Positions 49,943 to 63,700 of a DNA stretch of 64,000 nt are shown here, piece by piece; position 1 is the first letter of the stretch; each line of letters starts with the position of its first letter. The translations under genes and the position numbers were made by a program. Below the pieces are notes generated by a model. It was not told the origin of the DNA, searched no databases, and was given only the letters and a program-made list of their open reading frames with translations. The DNA comes from Xestospongia bergquistia (Eukaryota; Porifera; Demospongiae; Haplosclerida; Petrosiidae), in assembly GCA_963965975.1 (NCBI GenBank), contig OZ014414.1:1054001-1118000 (forward strand), read 5' to 3'.

Positions 49943-50886
49943 TACAGCATAAAGATTTTCAAAGGTTTAGACCTACAGTTGTATTAGTATCTTTATAATT
50001 AGTATATATTACTGATGTGTATGTATTGATAATGTTTAATATTATTCACTATAATATTAACATGTGTACATTTATACATTTTAGTCAGTATCTCCTGGTC
50101 TTGTAAATACAAAGTTTTTTGGAAGTATGATGAAATGTGATGATGAAAAAGGAAAACAATATGTGTTTGATAAATTGGATCATCATGTAAGACTGAATTC
50201 TTATCTCTTATGTTTATCATATAAGTTACATATATATAAAAGTTTGTTATGGAATTACAGGTTGTTATATTACATTTATAAAGAAGGTTTTAATAGACAA
50301 TGTTCTGCCATAATACTGATTTTTGTTTTTCTACTATTACTTAATCGATAATAAAATTTAATAGTAAAGTATAACAATGTTTTAGTTAAAAGGGAATTTT
50401 TTATAGAGTTTTGTGCTTGAATCTGAAGATATTGCTGCTGCTGTTGTGTTTGCTCTTTGTGCTCCAGCAAGAATGGAAGTTAGTAGTAATTAATAATATA
50501 ATTAGTAATTAATAATGTAACTATAATATAAATATATGTGACCAGTACATGTGATTCATAGTTTATAATACTCATCTTTTAAAGTTATATATTTTTGTTA
50601 CCGCATATTTTTTATCTATCAATTTAATTTTTGAGTTTGTGTATTTTTAAAATAGACAGCGGGCATGATGTTTGTATATAAGATAACATAGAAATAATAA
50701 TTACTTGTACTTATATATATTTTAATTTTAGATAACATTTATATATTTAAGGATAATATTTAGAGAACTGATAAACTGTAATAAGTAATACATTACAATA
50801 GTGTTATGCATGAGTCAATGCTTACATTCTCTTACTTATATTGTTAGGTTGATGATATTATTGTTCGACCAACAAGTGAAGTTTAA
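48864..50886 (+). CDS. SDR copy N, divergent DHRS11-like dehydrogenase
   Basis: Seven exons (48864-48995, 49046-49249, 49531-49625, 49676-49805, 50085-50186, 50407-50478, 50848-50886) join to 257 aa. Exons 1-2 are almost the same as in every other copy; exons 4-7 are strongly divergent (AGHYFTKSSLFQFYTGTKFA, SVSPGLVNTKFFGSMMKCDD, C-terminus RPTSEV). Catalytic S144, Y and K remain (NSTAGH, FYTGTK). Introns are longer, with TA/CA repeats (49255-49325, 49903-49937). The substrate is probably different because the substrate-binding C-terminal half differs. Confidence 0.9.
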
Positions 50887-51394
50887 AATGAACACAGCAG
50901 TCATGTTAATCATATTATTAACATTGATAGAATACTTTTAGTCAGTTATTTGTATCAAGAAAACAACATTTGACAAGATATAGATATAAGAACTAACCAA
51001 ATAATAAGCAAGTGCAAACATATTCATACACAGGGTTAATGTAATATAATTTTGTACAACTTCTCGGTTTCTTATTTTGTAAACATGATGTCCACTGATT
51101 AAGGTCATTAACTTTCTCCGACATATGTACATGAAGACCAACTTAAATAGTAACAGTAAGGATACTATTGTTGTATGACTATAATCCCAGAATAGCTACC
51201 AACAAAGACATTATAATTTAATTTTTTTGTTGAAGAAGGGGCAGATAACAAGTGTACGTGATGAATGAGAGAGCATCATTAATCTTTATTGTAGCTACTT
51301 ATATATTGTTTATTGATTTAATTGTTTTACATGTCTTGTTTTCATAGAAACAAAAGTAATCATATCACAACAATGAACACATGAAGTTAATATG
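50887..51394. other. Convergent spacer between SDR copy N and iRhom
   Basis: About 500 bp between two 3' ends; no gene or clear repeat. Confidence 0.6.
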
Positions 51395-53222
51395 TTAAGT
51401 GGCAATATCCCTGGACCTTATTGTCTGCCCATAATCTAGACATAGATCCGATAAACTAGTAGGTATAACACAGTTCAAATATCTGAAACCATCCCAAGTA
51501 TCCTGCTCCAAATAAAACCATACAAATGAAAAAATAAACAACGGAACTACCAGCACCAGACCAGCTACTAATAAGATTATCTTTCCAAATATTGGAGATC
51601 TGTTCTTAACCCTGTATGGCTGCTTTGGATTGGCTAGCTTCCATTTAAATATTTCTAACTCCTTCATGGAATCATGTGGAGGAATGTAGTGTACATGTAT
51701 AAAACTAAGGAGAAGTCCAAAGAGAAAACCGCCAATACGGGCATAGTTATCAACATAGGGGAGGAGTCCAATAATGAAGAGAATTACTAGGAGGAGAATG
51801 TAAATGAAGAGCACCAAGAGAGCCTTTTTATAATAGAAAAAGGACCAGTGGTAAGCAATAAATACTAGAAAGAAAGATATCACTCCAAACTGTGATGCAG
51901 CTGGACCGACCTGGAACAGAGTGATAAAGATATAAAGTAATCATTCATTTTTATCTTATGTCTTACTTCTGATGAGTAAGGCACAAACAAAGCACTTATA
52001 ATATTTCCTCCCATTCCGCTACCAAGATAGAGTGATGCAGTTGCTAACCAACCAAGATACTTTTCTAAGTCACGGATGATGTATAAATTGAACAGAATTG
52101 TCATCAAAAGGTGAAAGAGACTATATAATTAAAAATAAATTAATTAAAATTACAAATGACAAGATTATATTGATAAAACTATGATCTAAATTACTTTATA
52201 ATATAAGGTAATAACTTACCCTGCATGCAAGAACAAAGCCAGTCCTAGTCTTTGAATTTGGTCAGGATCAGTACCAAATGGAGTGAGACCACAAATATCT
52301 TTCAAACAGTTAACCTAAGTAGATAAAAAGTCTCAATAAGAACAAGTCGACAATGTATTTTACATGTATATGTGTTCATCTAAATATGTATGTATGTATG
52401 TATGTATGTATGAAGATATTACGTTATATATTGTATTCTGAGTGATGACAAATGCAACAATACTTTTGAGTTGTGGTTTTACACAATTATGCATAATAAA
52501 GGTTAAAGGCTAAGATACCTGAGAACAAAGGAAGGCATCCTCATGAAAGTGTCCATCTAGAAACTCACAGTGTTCTTGTGATGTTATGATACAATGTGCT
52601 TGTAGGCCTACACAACATGGCCGACCTGTGACATTACATGATAAATGACTATCGTAACTGTCATTTGATGAAACTGGGATTGTTCTGGTACATATCTAGA
52701 AACAGAAAACAAAATAAGAGTATAATACAAGAGATTGACCTAACATTGTCTAAATAGTGTTTAGGTTAAATATTAGAACTAGTAATTAAAGCTCAATACA
52801 ATTTAATACAAAGGCTAACATATTGATAGCACTCATAATAGAACTAATCAAATCCTTAGTGGTTGCGGAGTGTGTCAGGAGTAAATGATTACCTTTTAAT
52901 CTGTATAATAAAGTTACATACAACAATAATACAAACATTGAGCTAAACTATATGTTTAGATACCATGTGACCAAAAAAAGTAAGCATGCTAGGCAAATGT
53001 TTATGTGTATTTGTGTATGCGAGAAAGAAAGAGAAAGAACAGTAACAAAACTTACGGGCCATCCAGTAAAATTAACAGACCGCCATCTTGAATCAACAGA
53101 TGGACTAGGTAAGCTACATCTTCTACAAGAGATCATTAAATTGGCTCATAATAATTATTTATTCATCTTTTGTACACTACTCTACCTATAATAATGTACC
53201 TATATATACATATATACATACA

Positions 53223-53270
<48 letters not shown>

Positions 53271-54540
53271 CACATATAAATATACATACATATTACACAC
53301 ATTATGTATGTATCATCTTATTTATACATGGGATACAAACTTGCATTAGTTTTAAAGCTATTTTGGTATTTTCTTGTACATGATATATGTGTAACAAATC
53401 CTTTTAAAATAATGCCAGTTTGAAGAGGTTTCCCTTCTCTATATTTTCAGCAATTAATGCTACTAGTATATAATATAGAAATAATATAATACATACCTTG
53501 GTGATGTGCCACAGACTGCTCTATTAGTGTACAGAGATGTGTTAAGATCAGGACTCATATCAACATTTACAAAGTCAGCTAGTCCAATCTAAACAATATA
53601 AACAACAAAATTACTTGTATTACCTTGCAATTTATATAAGTTATTAGTTTCTGATATAGCTATCCAAAGGAAATAGTGAATAAATTGATTACAAAACAAG
53701 TACTTTCAGTGTCAGTAGTAAAACTAAAACATTCTAAGTAATATTACCATGACACCTCAACTGACTCTTACAAAGTAATGGAGTTTTTATAGACAGTATA
53801 CACATACTTCATGTATCTATATGTTACCCCTTACATACCTCTGTGGGGCAATCTTTAGCAGATCCCACTTGAACACAGCTAGATGAGTCCCTTCTAACAC
53901 AACAACCCGAAAACTCTGCCTCTCTGTTACGGTCACTTTCTAACGCTTGAAATAAAACTTTATCTCGTCTCATACAAGGACCATAGTTAGCTCCTAATAA
54001 AACCAGCACATCCTACAGAGATAATGTAACAATAATGATCTTATGTCAATAAGACAGATAGATTGTTAGGGTAGATTACATATACATGCAGTAAAAGGTG
54101 AACTTAAAGATTGTATCCTCTACACTGGAATATAAGACTCCTTCTACAAATCTTGTAGTACATTTACAATGAGAAGGAAAGCCTCAACTTCTTAAATGTA
54201 CTAAAGGTCTCATATAAGTTGAGGTCTATTGTTTTTAGAAATGTGGATTTCTTACTCGATGTGGTCCGGCCCATATATTAGGAGTAATATTCTTTTCTGC
54301 TACTTGAACTTGTAAGTCAGCTTGGAGTACCTGAATAGATAGAGACAAGTAAGTGTGATGATCTTATTTAATGTACTGTTAACTGAAATAAGATTTTTAA
54401 AAAGGAGTAGTCTATCTAAAGTATAAAATTTGCCTTCAAGCCTGTTAGAGTGTTGGGTTGAACAACTAGTACAAAAATGAGTACTTGCATTTTGAAAAGT
54501 GAACACATGCATTTAGTAATCATATAAACAAAACAACAAC

Positions 54541-54571
<31 letters not shown>

Positions 54572-57500
54572 GTATTAGTAAAAAATCTATTGCTCAATTA
54601 AAACACTCTGCAGATACTAAGTAATATAAATATTGTCATTACCAGTGATCTCTCAGTATATGGTGTATAACGAAGTGGAGCAAAACCATATACTGCCAGA
54701 GCAAAAATCATGACAAATAATTGAACAAACGTCACCCAGTAAGTAAACAAAGGCCTTGGAAAGAGAAAAAAAACATTCTTTAACTGTCTGTCATTGACTG
54801 ATGTACTTCTCCATATGTCTACACTTCCTTACCATCTAGCTACTTTTTTCCACATCTTGTTAAGTTTAGCCTGTCTCTCTTTAGTGACATATCGGAATTG
54901 AAAGTTAGATACTCTGAGTGGAATGATGTCATGTAAAAATTGCCATGGTGGACGATGGCCTTTAGTGTTATGATTGAAAAAATGTTTCCTCACACCATCT
55001 ACTAGTCGCCAACTTGTATCTGATTGAGAGAAATAAATTGTTTAGAAATAAACAAAGGAAATAAATGATGCTTAGCTTTGCTTGTACATGCAGTAATGTC
55101 TTCTGTACTTACCAGTACTCTCAACATAATCTGAACTTCTGCAAATGAAAGAACATCAATTTATGAATTATAGTAATAAAAAATGTTGAAGTATTTATTT
55201 AGTCATTACATGCTATACTGTATAAGTGATGAAGAAATGAGCTTATTTATAGAACATATGAAGGACTGACTTTGTATCAACTCTATGTTTTAAGTCTTTG
55301 CCAAAAAAAATGTCTTGAAGATCAATAGAATCATCGTCCTGCATTGAGGTGTGTGTGTGTGTGAGTAAGTAAGAGAGAGAGAGAGAGAATAAGAGAGAGT
55401 AAAGTATGTGTATGAGGCATTCCAAATAAACTAACATCTGAAGATATGTCTTCCAGATCATAATTGCTGTCAATATCCTCTACTTCATCAATATTTGTTA
55501 CGATAGTGGTTGTTGATTCAGATGATGGGTTCACCTGACCTTTTCGCTAAAGAAACAAATAATAAAAACTAAAAATAAATTAGTGCACGTTAGTATACTT
55601 AATAAAAGGCATTTTATATATTGTACAAAGATATTATAATGAAGACTCCAGTATGTACATGTACTTGCGTGTAAAGATGTACATTGTACATGTAGTTTTG
55701 TTCAAATGTGTATCATGTATGACATTGAATACAAAAATTTGTATATAAAATTTTAATTTTGATGCAGTTACTATGTAGCCATTTTATACAGGATGTTTAC
55801 CAAATTTGGTGGTATCCAAGTAGCTTAATGTTGGGGAACATCCTGAAAAATGGCTGTGTTACAACTTGATACATGCAAGGGTTTATTCAATATTTTCTCC
55901 CAAATTGAGTGACATGTGTACCTTTTCATTTAAGAACTTCATTGCTATACACACTTGGTCCCAAAATCCTCCCTTGTGTTCCAATATATCTTCTTCTTCA
56001 TCTTGTTTAGTCATGTGATATTTATACATGTCACGAGGATGTAAAGGCTCTGATATGACCTCACCCCCTGTATCAGGTTCTTCAATTGGCTCACCCTCTG
56101 TTATAAGACTGTTAGAAATACAATATATTATATAAAAGTTAAATGTTTAATAAAGTATATAACAACAGCATAGGAAACAGAATAGTATAACATGATTATA
56201 TTAGTTGATATACATGTACATGTATATGTATGTACCTGTCTGGTGAGCCTGTATCAAGTTCTTCAAGTTCAATATCCACTGTTCTTGTTATTTGATCTCT
56301 TTTTGGAGGTTTCTCAGGAGGTGCTATGAGGATGTCCCATCTATCACATAAATGATTAAGAGATGACCGCATGGCTAGAGAGAGAGAGAAGGTAATCATT
56401 TATTTATGCTGACTAAGGTTTAATTCGGCTATTTGAAATTGAAATATCAACATTCATAATTAATTTAATTACAGACACTATGAATGTTAAAAACAACAAT
56501 TCTATGGCACACATCATTTATCCGATTACAAATCACATGTTATAACACATAACTAGCATACAAATAGCATTGAAAATAACTCATATTATTACTTGGAGCT
56601 ATACTTATAATAACGTATGTAATACATGCCATACTTCTTAATACTACTATAAATTATACTGTATTAAAGTATAGAGGTTTTGTATACAACTTTAGAAAAT
56701 ACATTCTATGATACATGTACATCAAATTTAAATAGTATGATTTACATTTATAGTATATGTTGTTAATGTATACATATAAGGATATATAAAACTACTACAT
56801 ACAATTAAAATAAATCCTTCATTCACAACACTAAGCCAATAATACATCCTATAATATACATACTTGTTTGTCATTATTGCTAACATCTATTTTAGTAATT
56901 GGCACGAGGTACAACATTGTACATATGATTGTTATGATATGTATGTATGTTTTTATAGCAGCTGTTATTTTTAGAGTATAAAGGTATTTAAAAAAAAAAC
57001 AAATGGAGAGAATAATGTTAACACCTTGATAAAAAGTTACTATGCCTTTCTAAAGTCTTCTCTCTCTCACCTTTATCACCACTCATTAAGACCTCCGCTA
57101 ACTCATATGGTATATAGTCAATGATTTTTCCATTCCTTGCTAGATTTTCAAGCTGGCCCATAACCATTCTGCGTTGAACAGCACGCCAATAGACTTCCTG
57201 AACATGTGTTAACTTTAGTCCTGAAAACTCCTGAAGTTTTCTGAGTAAAAACACAATTTCACTTTAATAAATGATCACCTACAGGTAGTATTACTGGCAC
57301 TGTTGGGCATTTGAAGCAACCTTAAGAGTAAAGATGTCCTTGCTACAAACATTACATAATTAACATTGCTGGGTGTTTCATGAATCAATAGGCTCTCTGT
57401 TGAAGTCAATTGTCCCAATCTTTTTACACTCACTTAAAATTAAAGTTTTAAGACCAATGTCTATTAGCCACCTTTCTAGGAATCTAACAAGATACTTACC

Positions 57501-57612
57501 TGAGGGTGTAAGCACCAAATCCTTTGCAGCAACCCACAACAGTTGATCTAACATCACTGACTCCATCTACTAAGCTTTCATCCTCATCCGATATCTTATC
57601 AGGACTTGCCAT
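51395..57612 (-). CDS. iRhom (inactive rhomboid, RHBDF family)
   Basis: Seventeen exons join in frame to 820 aa: 57612-57500, 57240-57071, 56374-56236, 56108-55922, 55546-55436, 55338-55271, 55138-55113, 55019-54833, 54754-54643, 54330-54256, 54012-53839, 53588-53497, 53122-53056, 52695-52519, 52314-52220, 52120-51967, 51910-51395. iRhoms are ER/Golgi pseudoproteases that escort ADAM17/TACE and regulate EGFR-ligand and TNF shedding. Seen: a long acidic cytosolic N-terminus; TM1 (about 340-360, [16 protein letters not shown]); the cysteine-rich luminal iRhom homology domain (about 372-590, [39 protein letters not shown]); then the rhomboid core with LRDLEK-like [19 protein letters not shown] (651-658) and [14 protein letters not shown]. 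The iRhom-type proline and Arg707 at the catalytic His position indicate no protease activity. Length matches vertebrate iRhoms. Confidence 0.93.
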
Positions 57613-57780
57613 GTTGACTTATCACACTACAGAGGTGGTGAGTAATCTATGAAGATCTTTTTGAGTGGGGAAAGGAAAAGAATTTAACAGGTCGCCCACA
57701 TAGTGATGCTGATGGAAGATCGACACACCCACTTATTGGAAAGTCCCCTATACAATAAATCGATTTTTTAGTAAGCCAAG
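57613..57780. promoter_or_regulatory. 168-bp divergent promoter region between iRhom and ASK genes
   Basis: The two start codons face away from each other with only 168 bp between them, so both promoters and 5' UTRs must overlap here or extend into the genes. No TATA box recognised. Confidence 0.6.
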
Positions 57781-60700
57781 ATGGCTTCCAGTAAAGAAGA
57801 GAATCCAGGGACAACCGGCAGTCCTCGGCCATCCAAGCTTCAACGCAGTGGAAGACAACAACAGGTCATTGTAACAGTATTTCCTGAGACAAAAGAAGGG
57901 AAGAAAGCGTTCGAAGCTCTCCAAAACGCAGCAGAAGAATTGAAATACGTTGTTGAAAGAATACCATTTGAAAAGCTAGACTTTGGGGAAACAGATGCTA
58001 TAGATAAGTTCTACTCTTCTAGTGTAGCTGTGGCTGATGTGACAGATCGTACCTTTCAAGCAAAGTTGTTCTATCACTTAGGTTTGAGAGAAAGTTTTGA
58101 AATGAGACAAAACGTTGTCACTTACCTTGATGAACAGAGATCCTATCGTACTGGTTTGCGTGGTAGTATCGATACAAACGCTCATGCAGGACTTAATGTA
58201 AGTCATTAATGAGACAATAGTGTTTACATGTGTTATTATTGTTTGTTAAGTGAGCAACATTTTTATAAAACAAAGTCATTCTATGCTTCTTTTGTGTGAT
58301 TATTGTTTCAACCACTTAACTAACAATACAATCGTTAAAGTCATATTTAATCCTTATCAATCTACAACTTGTACTATTTTCTATGTTTTCATGTACTTTT
58401 GTTTTGTCTAAGTACTTGAAATAACAACAAACAAACAAACAATGATTCAGTACATTATTCCGTTTGTAATGTACTTAACAATGTATGTACATAATATTTA
58501 ATGTTTTTAAAATATAAATAGACAGTTTTGAAATCACTATGACTATAACAATATATTGTTGTTATAACACTATATAAACGCTAAAGGGAATTTATCTTTC
58601 TTCGTGATAATTATATGTATATAATATATCTATATATATATATAGATATATAATAGATATAGATATAAACAATTTAAGATTTAAACATACCCAACAACTA
58701 ATAAATACCTTCTTTATGCACATGTAAGAACTACAAAGTTTTTTATGAACAAATTATAAAGTTTTGTTGTTTTGTATACTGATGTCTTGACAGACACAAA
58801 CTTTCATAAATATTATACCCATATATTTGTATTAATGTATATATGTATTATATAAATTAAATGATTTACTGTACAGACAAGTCATTTACACTATTTGACA
58901 GGTAGCGTTGGTTTTGTAATGTAGACTTCACTTTTGTGCTATAAAGTTTCCTTCCTTTACTTCTCTCTCTCTATCTCTCTCAGATTCGTATAGCTTCTTA
59001 CACTTATGTTCCTTATTATTTGGATGGTGAAGGAAATTGCCTGAGTGTTGATGGACCAGCTGGAGATACCCTCAAACCATCTGCATCACCTTATCCTTTG
59101 GAAAAGAAGTTTAAGTCTTTGTTGAGAGACATGCAAGTACAGTCCAGGTAAAAATCAAAAGATATTGTATGTTAACTTGTTTTATGGGCTGTGATATATG
59201 CTTTGATATATGAAATGAATGTTATCTAATTATCGAAGCAAATGATTTCCTGTCTAAAAATCACTGTGATGATAACCATATATGTGTTTATGGAATGCTT
59301 AAAAGTCTATTTAAAGAGAGAAATTGATGAGCGTGATGTCGTTGAGATCTTTGTGACTGTAGGAAAATGATTTTTAATCATCTCATTCTTTGCTATCTTC
59401 TGCTATATATCTTTTCAGTCCAATTAATTAGCATAATCTACTTTATTTGCCTTTTACTCTCTATCTCCTTTTTTTATCTTAGACAAAATGATTTATGTTC
59501 ATCATAAGATAACAAAAAGTTTATTATTCATGACAACAAGTAACATTCTTGTCGTTAAATGGTCTGCAAAGCAATTATTTACTTGCCCTAAGCATGGCAA
59601 AACATTTTCTGCAATGTTAGTCTAAGACAGTACCTTAAGAATTGGTAGTTATAAAGATGAATTAAAAGATACATGTACATGTATTTAATATGTATTAGTA
59701 TCTCGTACCTTGTACTACCTACTTTTAAAAAATACGTCAGGGTTTCATTTAGAAAATTTAGGGGGCGAAGGGACTGTGCATGACAGCACATCCTCTAGGG
59801 TGGTCTGGAGGCATGCCCCCCAGAAAATTTCTGAATTTTAGACCCTCTGAGATTGCTTCTGGCACATTTCAGACCATTTGTGGTTTTCAAATGACATGAT
59901 ATTTCTAGTGCTGAAAAGACACTTAACACCTATAAACCAAGTTATAATGGTACTAATAAGGCACTTAGGAGTAATTTAACACCCATAGACTATTGGTGTT
60001 TAGGTTAAAAACTGTACATTCTCCTTGTGTTAGCCTAAGGTTATCTTATGCTGTATATTCCTTGTGTAGAGTTTCAGTTCTGTATTCATTACATCCAATT
60101 ACCCCTTGAAAAAAAATGGCTAACCTAATTTCAAAGAGGGGGCAAGACTGTCAAGGGGGGGCAAATGCCCCCCCCCCCCCTCCCTAAATGAAACCCTGTA
60201 CGTATATTAATATTTCCAATGTAACTATAATATTATAGTTACTTATTAGTGATAGTAGTAAGTTTTGTTATATACAAAGTCTTTCTCTTCCCTCTTTATT
60301 CACATGTAGAAAACAACACAAAGAACAGTTTCTCAGACAACTTCGTAAAGCTCGTGAAAATTCAAAAGGTCCAGAACTGAAGAAGGTGAGTATACAATAT
60401 TATTAACTAATTTTAATGTGATATATGTAATGATACATTTCACTTACAAGGTTCATTTATGTGTACATGTTATAGGTGATGATACAACTACAAAGGTCAT
60501 TTATCTGTACATGTTATAGGTGATGATACATTTCACTTACAAAGGTCATTTATCTGTACATGTTATAGGTGATGATACATTTCACTTATAAAGATCATTT
60601 ATGTGTACATATCATAGGTATAACATGTTGTTCACATGTACATGTTCATGTAAATATTATGTTGAGAACTAAAAGAAAAAGTTATTATTATTATAACATG

Positions 60701-63700
60701 ATTTAGCATATTATATATATGAGTATATTTCACACAGATATACATGTATATACATGTACATTTACATGTATTATAGGGCAGTGTGTACAATAATAGTTAT
60801 TAGTTCTCCATGAGTGAACATGTGGTTGTGGGTGCAGGTGTTCATTGACATGTTGGTATAGTAGATCTTGTAACTACTAAATCTTTGTATAAAGTTGCTG
60901 GTATTATAGCTCTTGCCAATGTTATTCTTCTTGGTAGTGTTGCTCTTGTTATGACCATACCAGCTGGTCTGCATACTTTTGTTGACACTGTACTCATAGC
61001 TCTGGCATCTTCTATGTCTGTAGAGATACAATGAACTAAACTAGTTGTTGCATGCTCAACTGATAGCTTACTCTGGATATCTCTGGTTACCATGGTATCC
61101 CTATGGTAGAGAGGGCTATTGAAATATTGGACAGCCATAGGTGAGATTACTGGGAAATTCTTATAAGGCACACAGGAGGAAGCTTCTCTAGTCTAAAGGG
61201 AAGGAGAATGTATAACTTTTATATTTCTTTTTCATGTCTAAGTTAGGAAGGGGTGGTAGGTGGTGTCTAAAAAAGGGCCATATAAAAAGCCTTTTTGGGG
61301 ATTCGTACACTCAAGCTTTCATTATCTACCGGTGGCTTGACCACTATCCCACCTGCCACCCCTTAGTTTGTATAGTAATAATAATTGTTATTTATCTTAA
61401 TCACAAAGCATAAATACAATTAAAATAATGTATATTCATAGTATGTATATATATGAATTTTTAATTTAATTTATACTACTATGATTATGTAAATTACATA
61501 ATATCCTTATTGTGAACACTCATTTATTTGCCAACAAAGTCTATTATGTACTTGTCTATCAAATTATTGGAACTTAAGTCTAAGTTACCAAATAAGAGGT
61601 GTTAATTTTAAGATGCCAAACAAGAGTTTACAGCTTTGTCAGATGATAGCCAAGTTTGGGTGGGTCAGTATGAGGAGGTGCATAGTGTTGTGTTTAAAGA
61701 GACATCTAAAGACTTAAACAATTGTTAAGTGGTCTTGGATATTTCATTTATAATTTGTTGATAATAATAGTTAGTTTATTTTGACCACTACTTCAATCAA
61801 GCCATAAATGTCATTTCGTATTGGAAATTTGTTTTAATATAACTTGTAGGTACCATTTTTTATGCATCAATTATTTGCTCTCGATGAAAGAAAGATTGAT
61901 GAATGCCATCTACTATTGAAATGCTAATCATTGAATATATAGTCTATAATACACATTTGATCAGTTCATTAATGACAATTAAGGTATCAATAATGTAATA
62001 TGTTTTGTATTGACAATACATAATACATTGCTAACTCCTTATATCATATGTCATCCTTTAATCCTTCATCCTTCATTGTTTGTATTGAATACAATAATTT
62101 TATTCTGACTATAAGGCTCCCTATTTGTTTGAAATATTGTGTGTTTTATTGTTATTAAAATTAAAGAGAAGTTCTAACCATCTTAACTGAGTTACTGTCT
62201 TGTACGTATATACTAAAGTCTGTTCGTGTTCACCTTGCCACCAGAAATTAGTAGTGGGTGTAAGTAGTATATATACCACATACCACAGATCATAAATTAA
62301 ATACTTAACCACTTGACTTTGAAATTTTGAATTTGGTCGAGTTATTAGAAAGTTATGATAATTTTTTTACCGACAAGGTGAACATGAACAAACCTTAGTA
62401 TGATTTTAATATTCTGTAATCAAATGAATTTGTTATATAGTGTGATCATATATTTAATGTGATAATAGCTTTTCACTTACTTCACTAGTAGTTGTAAGTA
62501 CGTTTGAGGAGTTTTGGTAAATATTGTAGTTCTATTTAGTTCAGTGGTCTTACTTTATGAGCAGTTGCTAATAGTAACCTTAAGTAGGTTTGAAATCTCT
62601 TTCAGTGATATAATAGATTAAAGTCATAGGACTAGAGGTTGCTTTGGAAACATAGAGAAGTAGATTAGATAATAGAATAGTAACAGTGTTGTTTAGATAC
62701 TGAAGTGGATCAGACAGTAGGAGTAGTAAGTGCTGTTATGATATTCAGACTGGATAGTAGGTATAGTGGTAGTAGAATGACAGATTGGCATCAATGATGG
62801 ATAGTAGGTTATAGTGGTAGTAGAATGACAGATTGGCATCAATGATGGATAGTAGGTTATAGTGGTAGTAGAATGCATTGAGACAGGCTGTCATGATATT
62901 GAAGTGCATCAGAGTCATAGTTACTGGTTGTATCACTTAGTCAGGCTGGTAAGATATTAAAGATTAGTAGTCAGTAGTATGATCATTAGACAGGTTGGTA
63001 TGATATTAAAGTAGATCAGAGTCATAGTTACTGGTTATATCACTTAGTCAGGCTGGTAAGATATTAAAGATTAGTAGTCGGTAGTATGATCATTAGACAG
63101 GTTGGTATGATATTAAAGTAGATCAGAGTCATAATTACTGGTTATATCACTTAGTCAGGCTGGTAAGATATTAAAGATTAGTAGTCGGTAGTATGATCAT
63201 TAGTCAGGCTGTTATGATATTGAAGCCGATCATAATAATAATAGTTTACCTATCACTCATTCAGGCCGTTATGATTAGAAACATTGCAAAGAATATCATG
63301 TTATAACACAGTCTACTACTATCATAATATTAAGACATGCTAATACTTTACAAAATGCAGAAGCCATCATTCTTGTAGCTTACCAGAGGCAATGAAATTT
63401 CTTTTTTAACATTTTTTTAAAGTTCTGAACTAATTAAAATGTACATTTATTAATTTAGTTGTCTCATTACTTAAATCCAAAGAATTTATAATCAATAAAT
63501 GTTGTTATATAGGTAACCATGACGTTTTTGTTGATATAGTCAGGTTATAAGGATACGAATTAAAAATAAATATTTTTGATTAAATACACATAGCAAAAAG
63601 TTTAATGTATGTGGCCCAAATAATTACATATACCTTATTAATCATCTCTCTCTCTGTTGTAGGAGTTATCTCGTCTGCAATCATGGATTGACGAGGACCC

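Noticed and set aside
50127..50351. 74-codon plus-strand frame near SDR copy N
   Set aside because: It is exon 5 of copy N in another frame running into the intron.
62121..62312. 63-codon minus-strand frame in ASK intron 3
   Set aside because: AT-rich chance frame with no similarity or splice support.
62881..63230. Possible CRISPR-like array
   Set aside because: Units are contiguous 107-bp satellites with no unique spacers, and the genome is eukaryotic.
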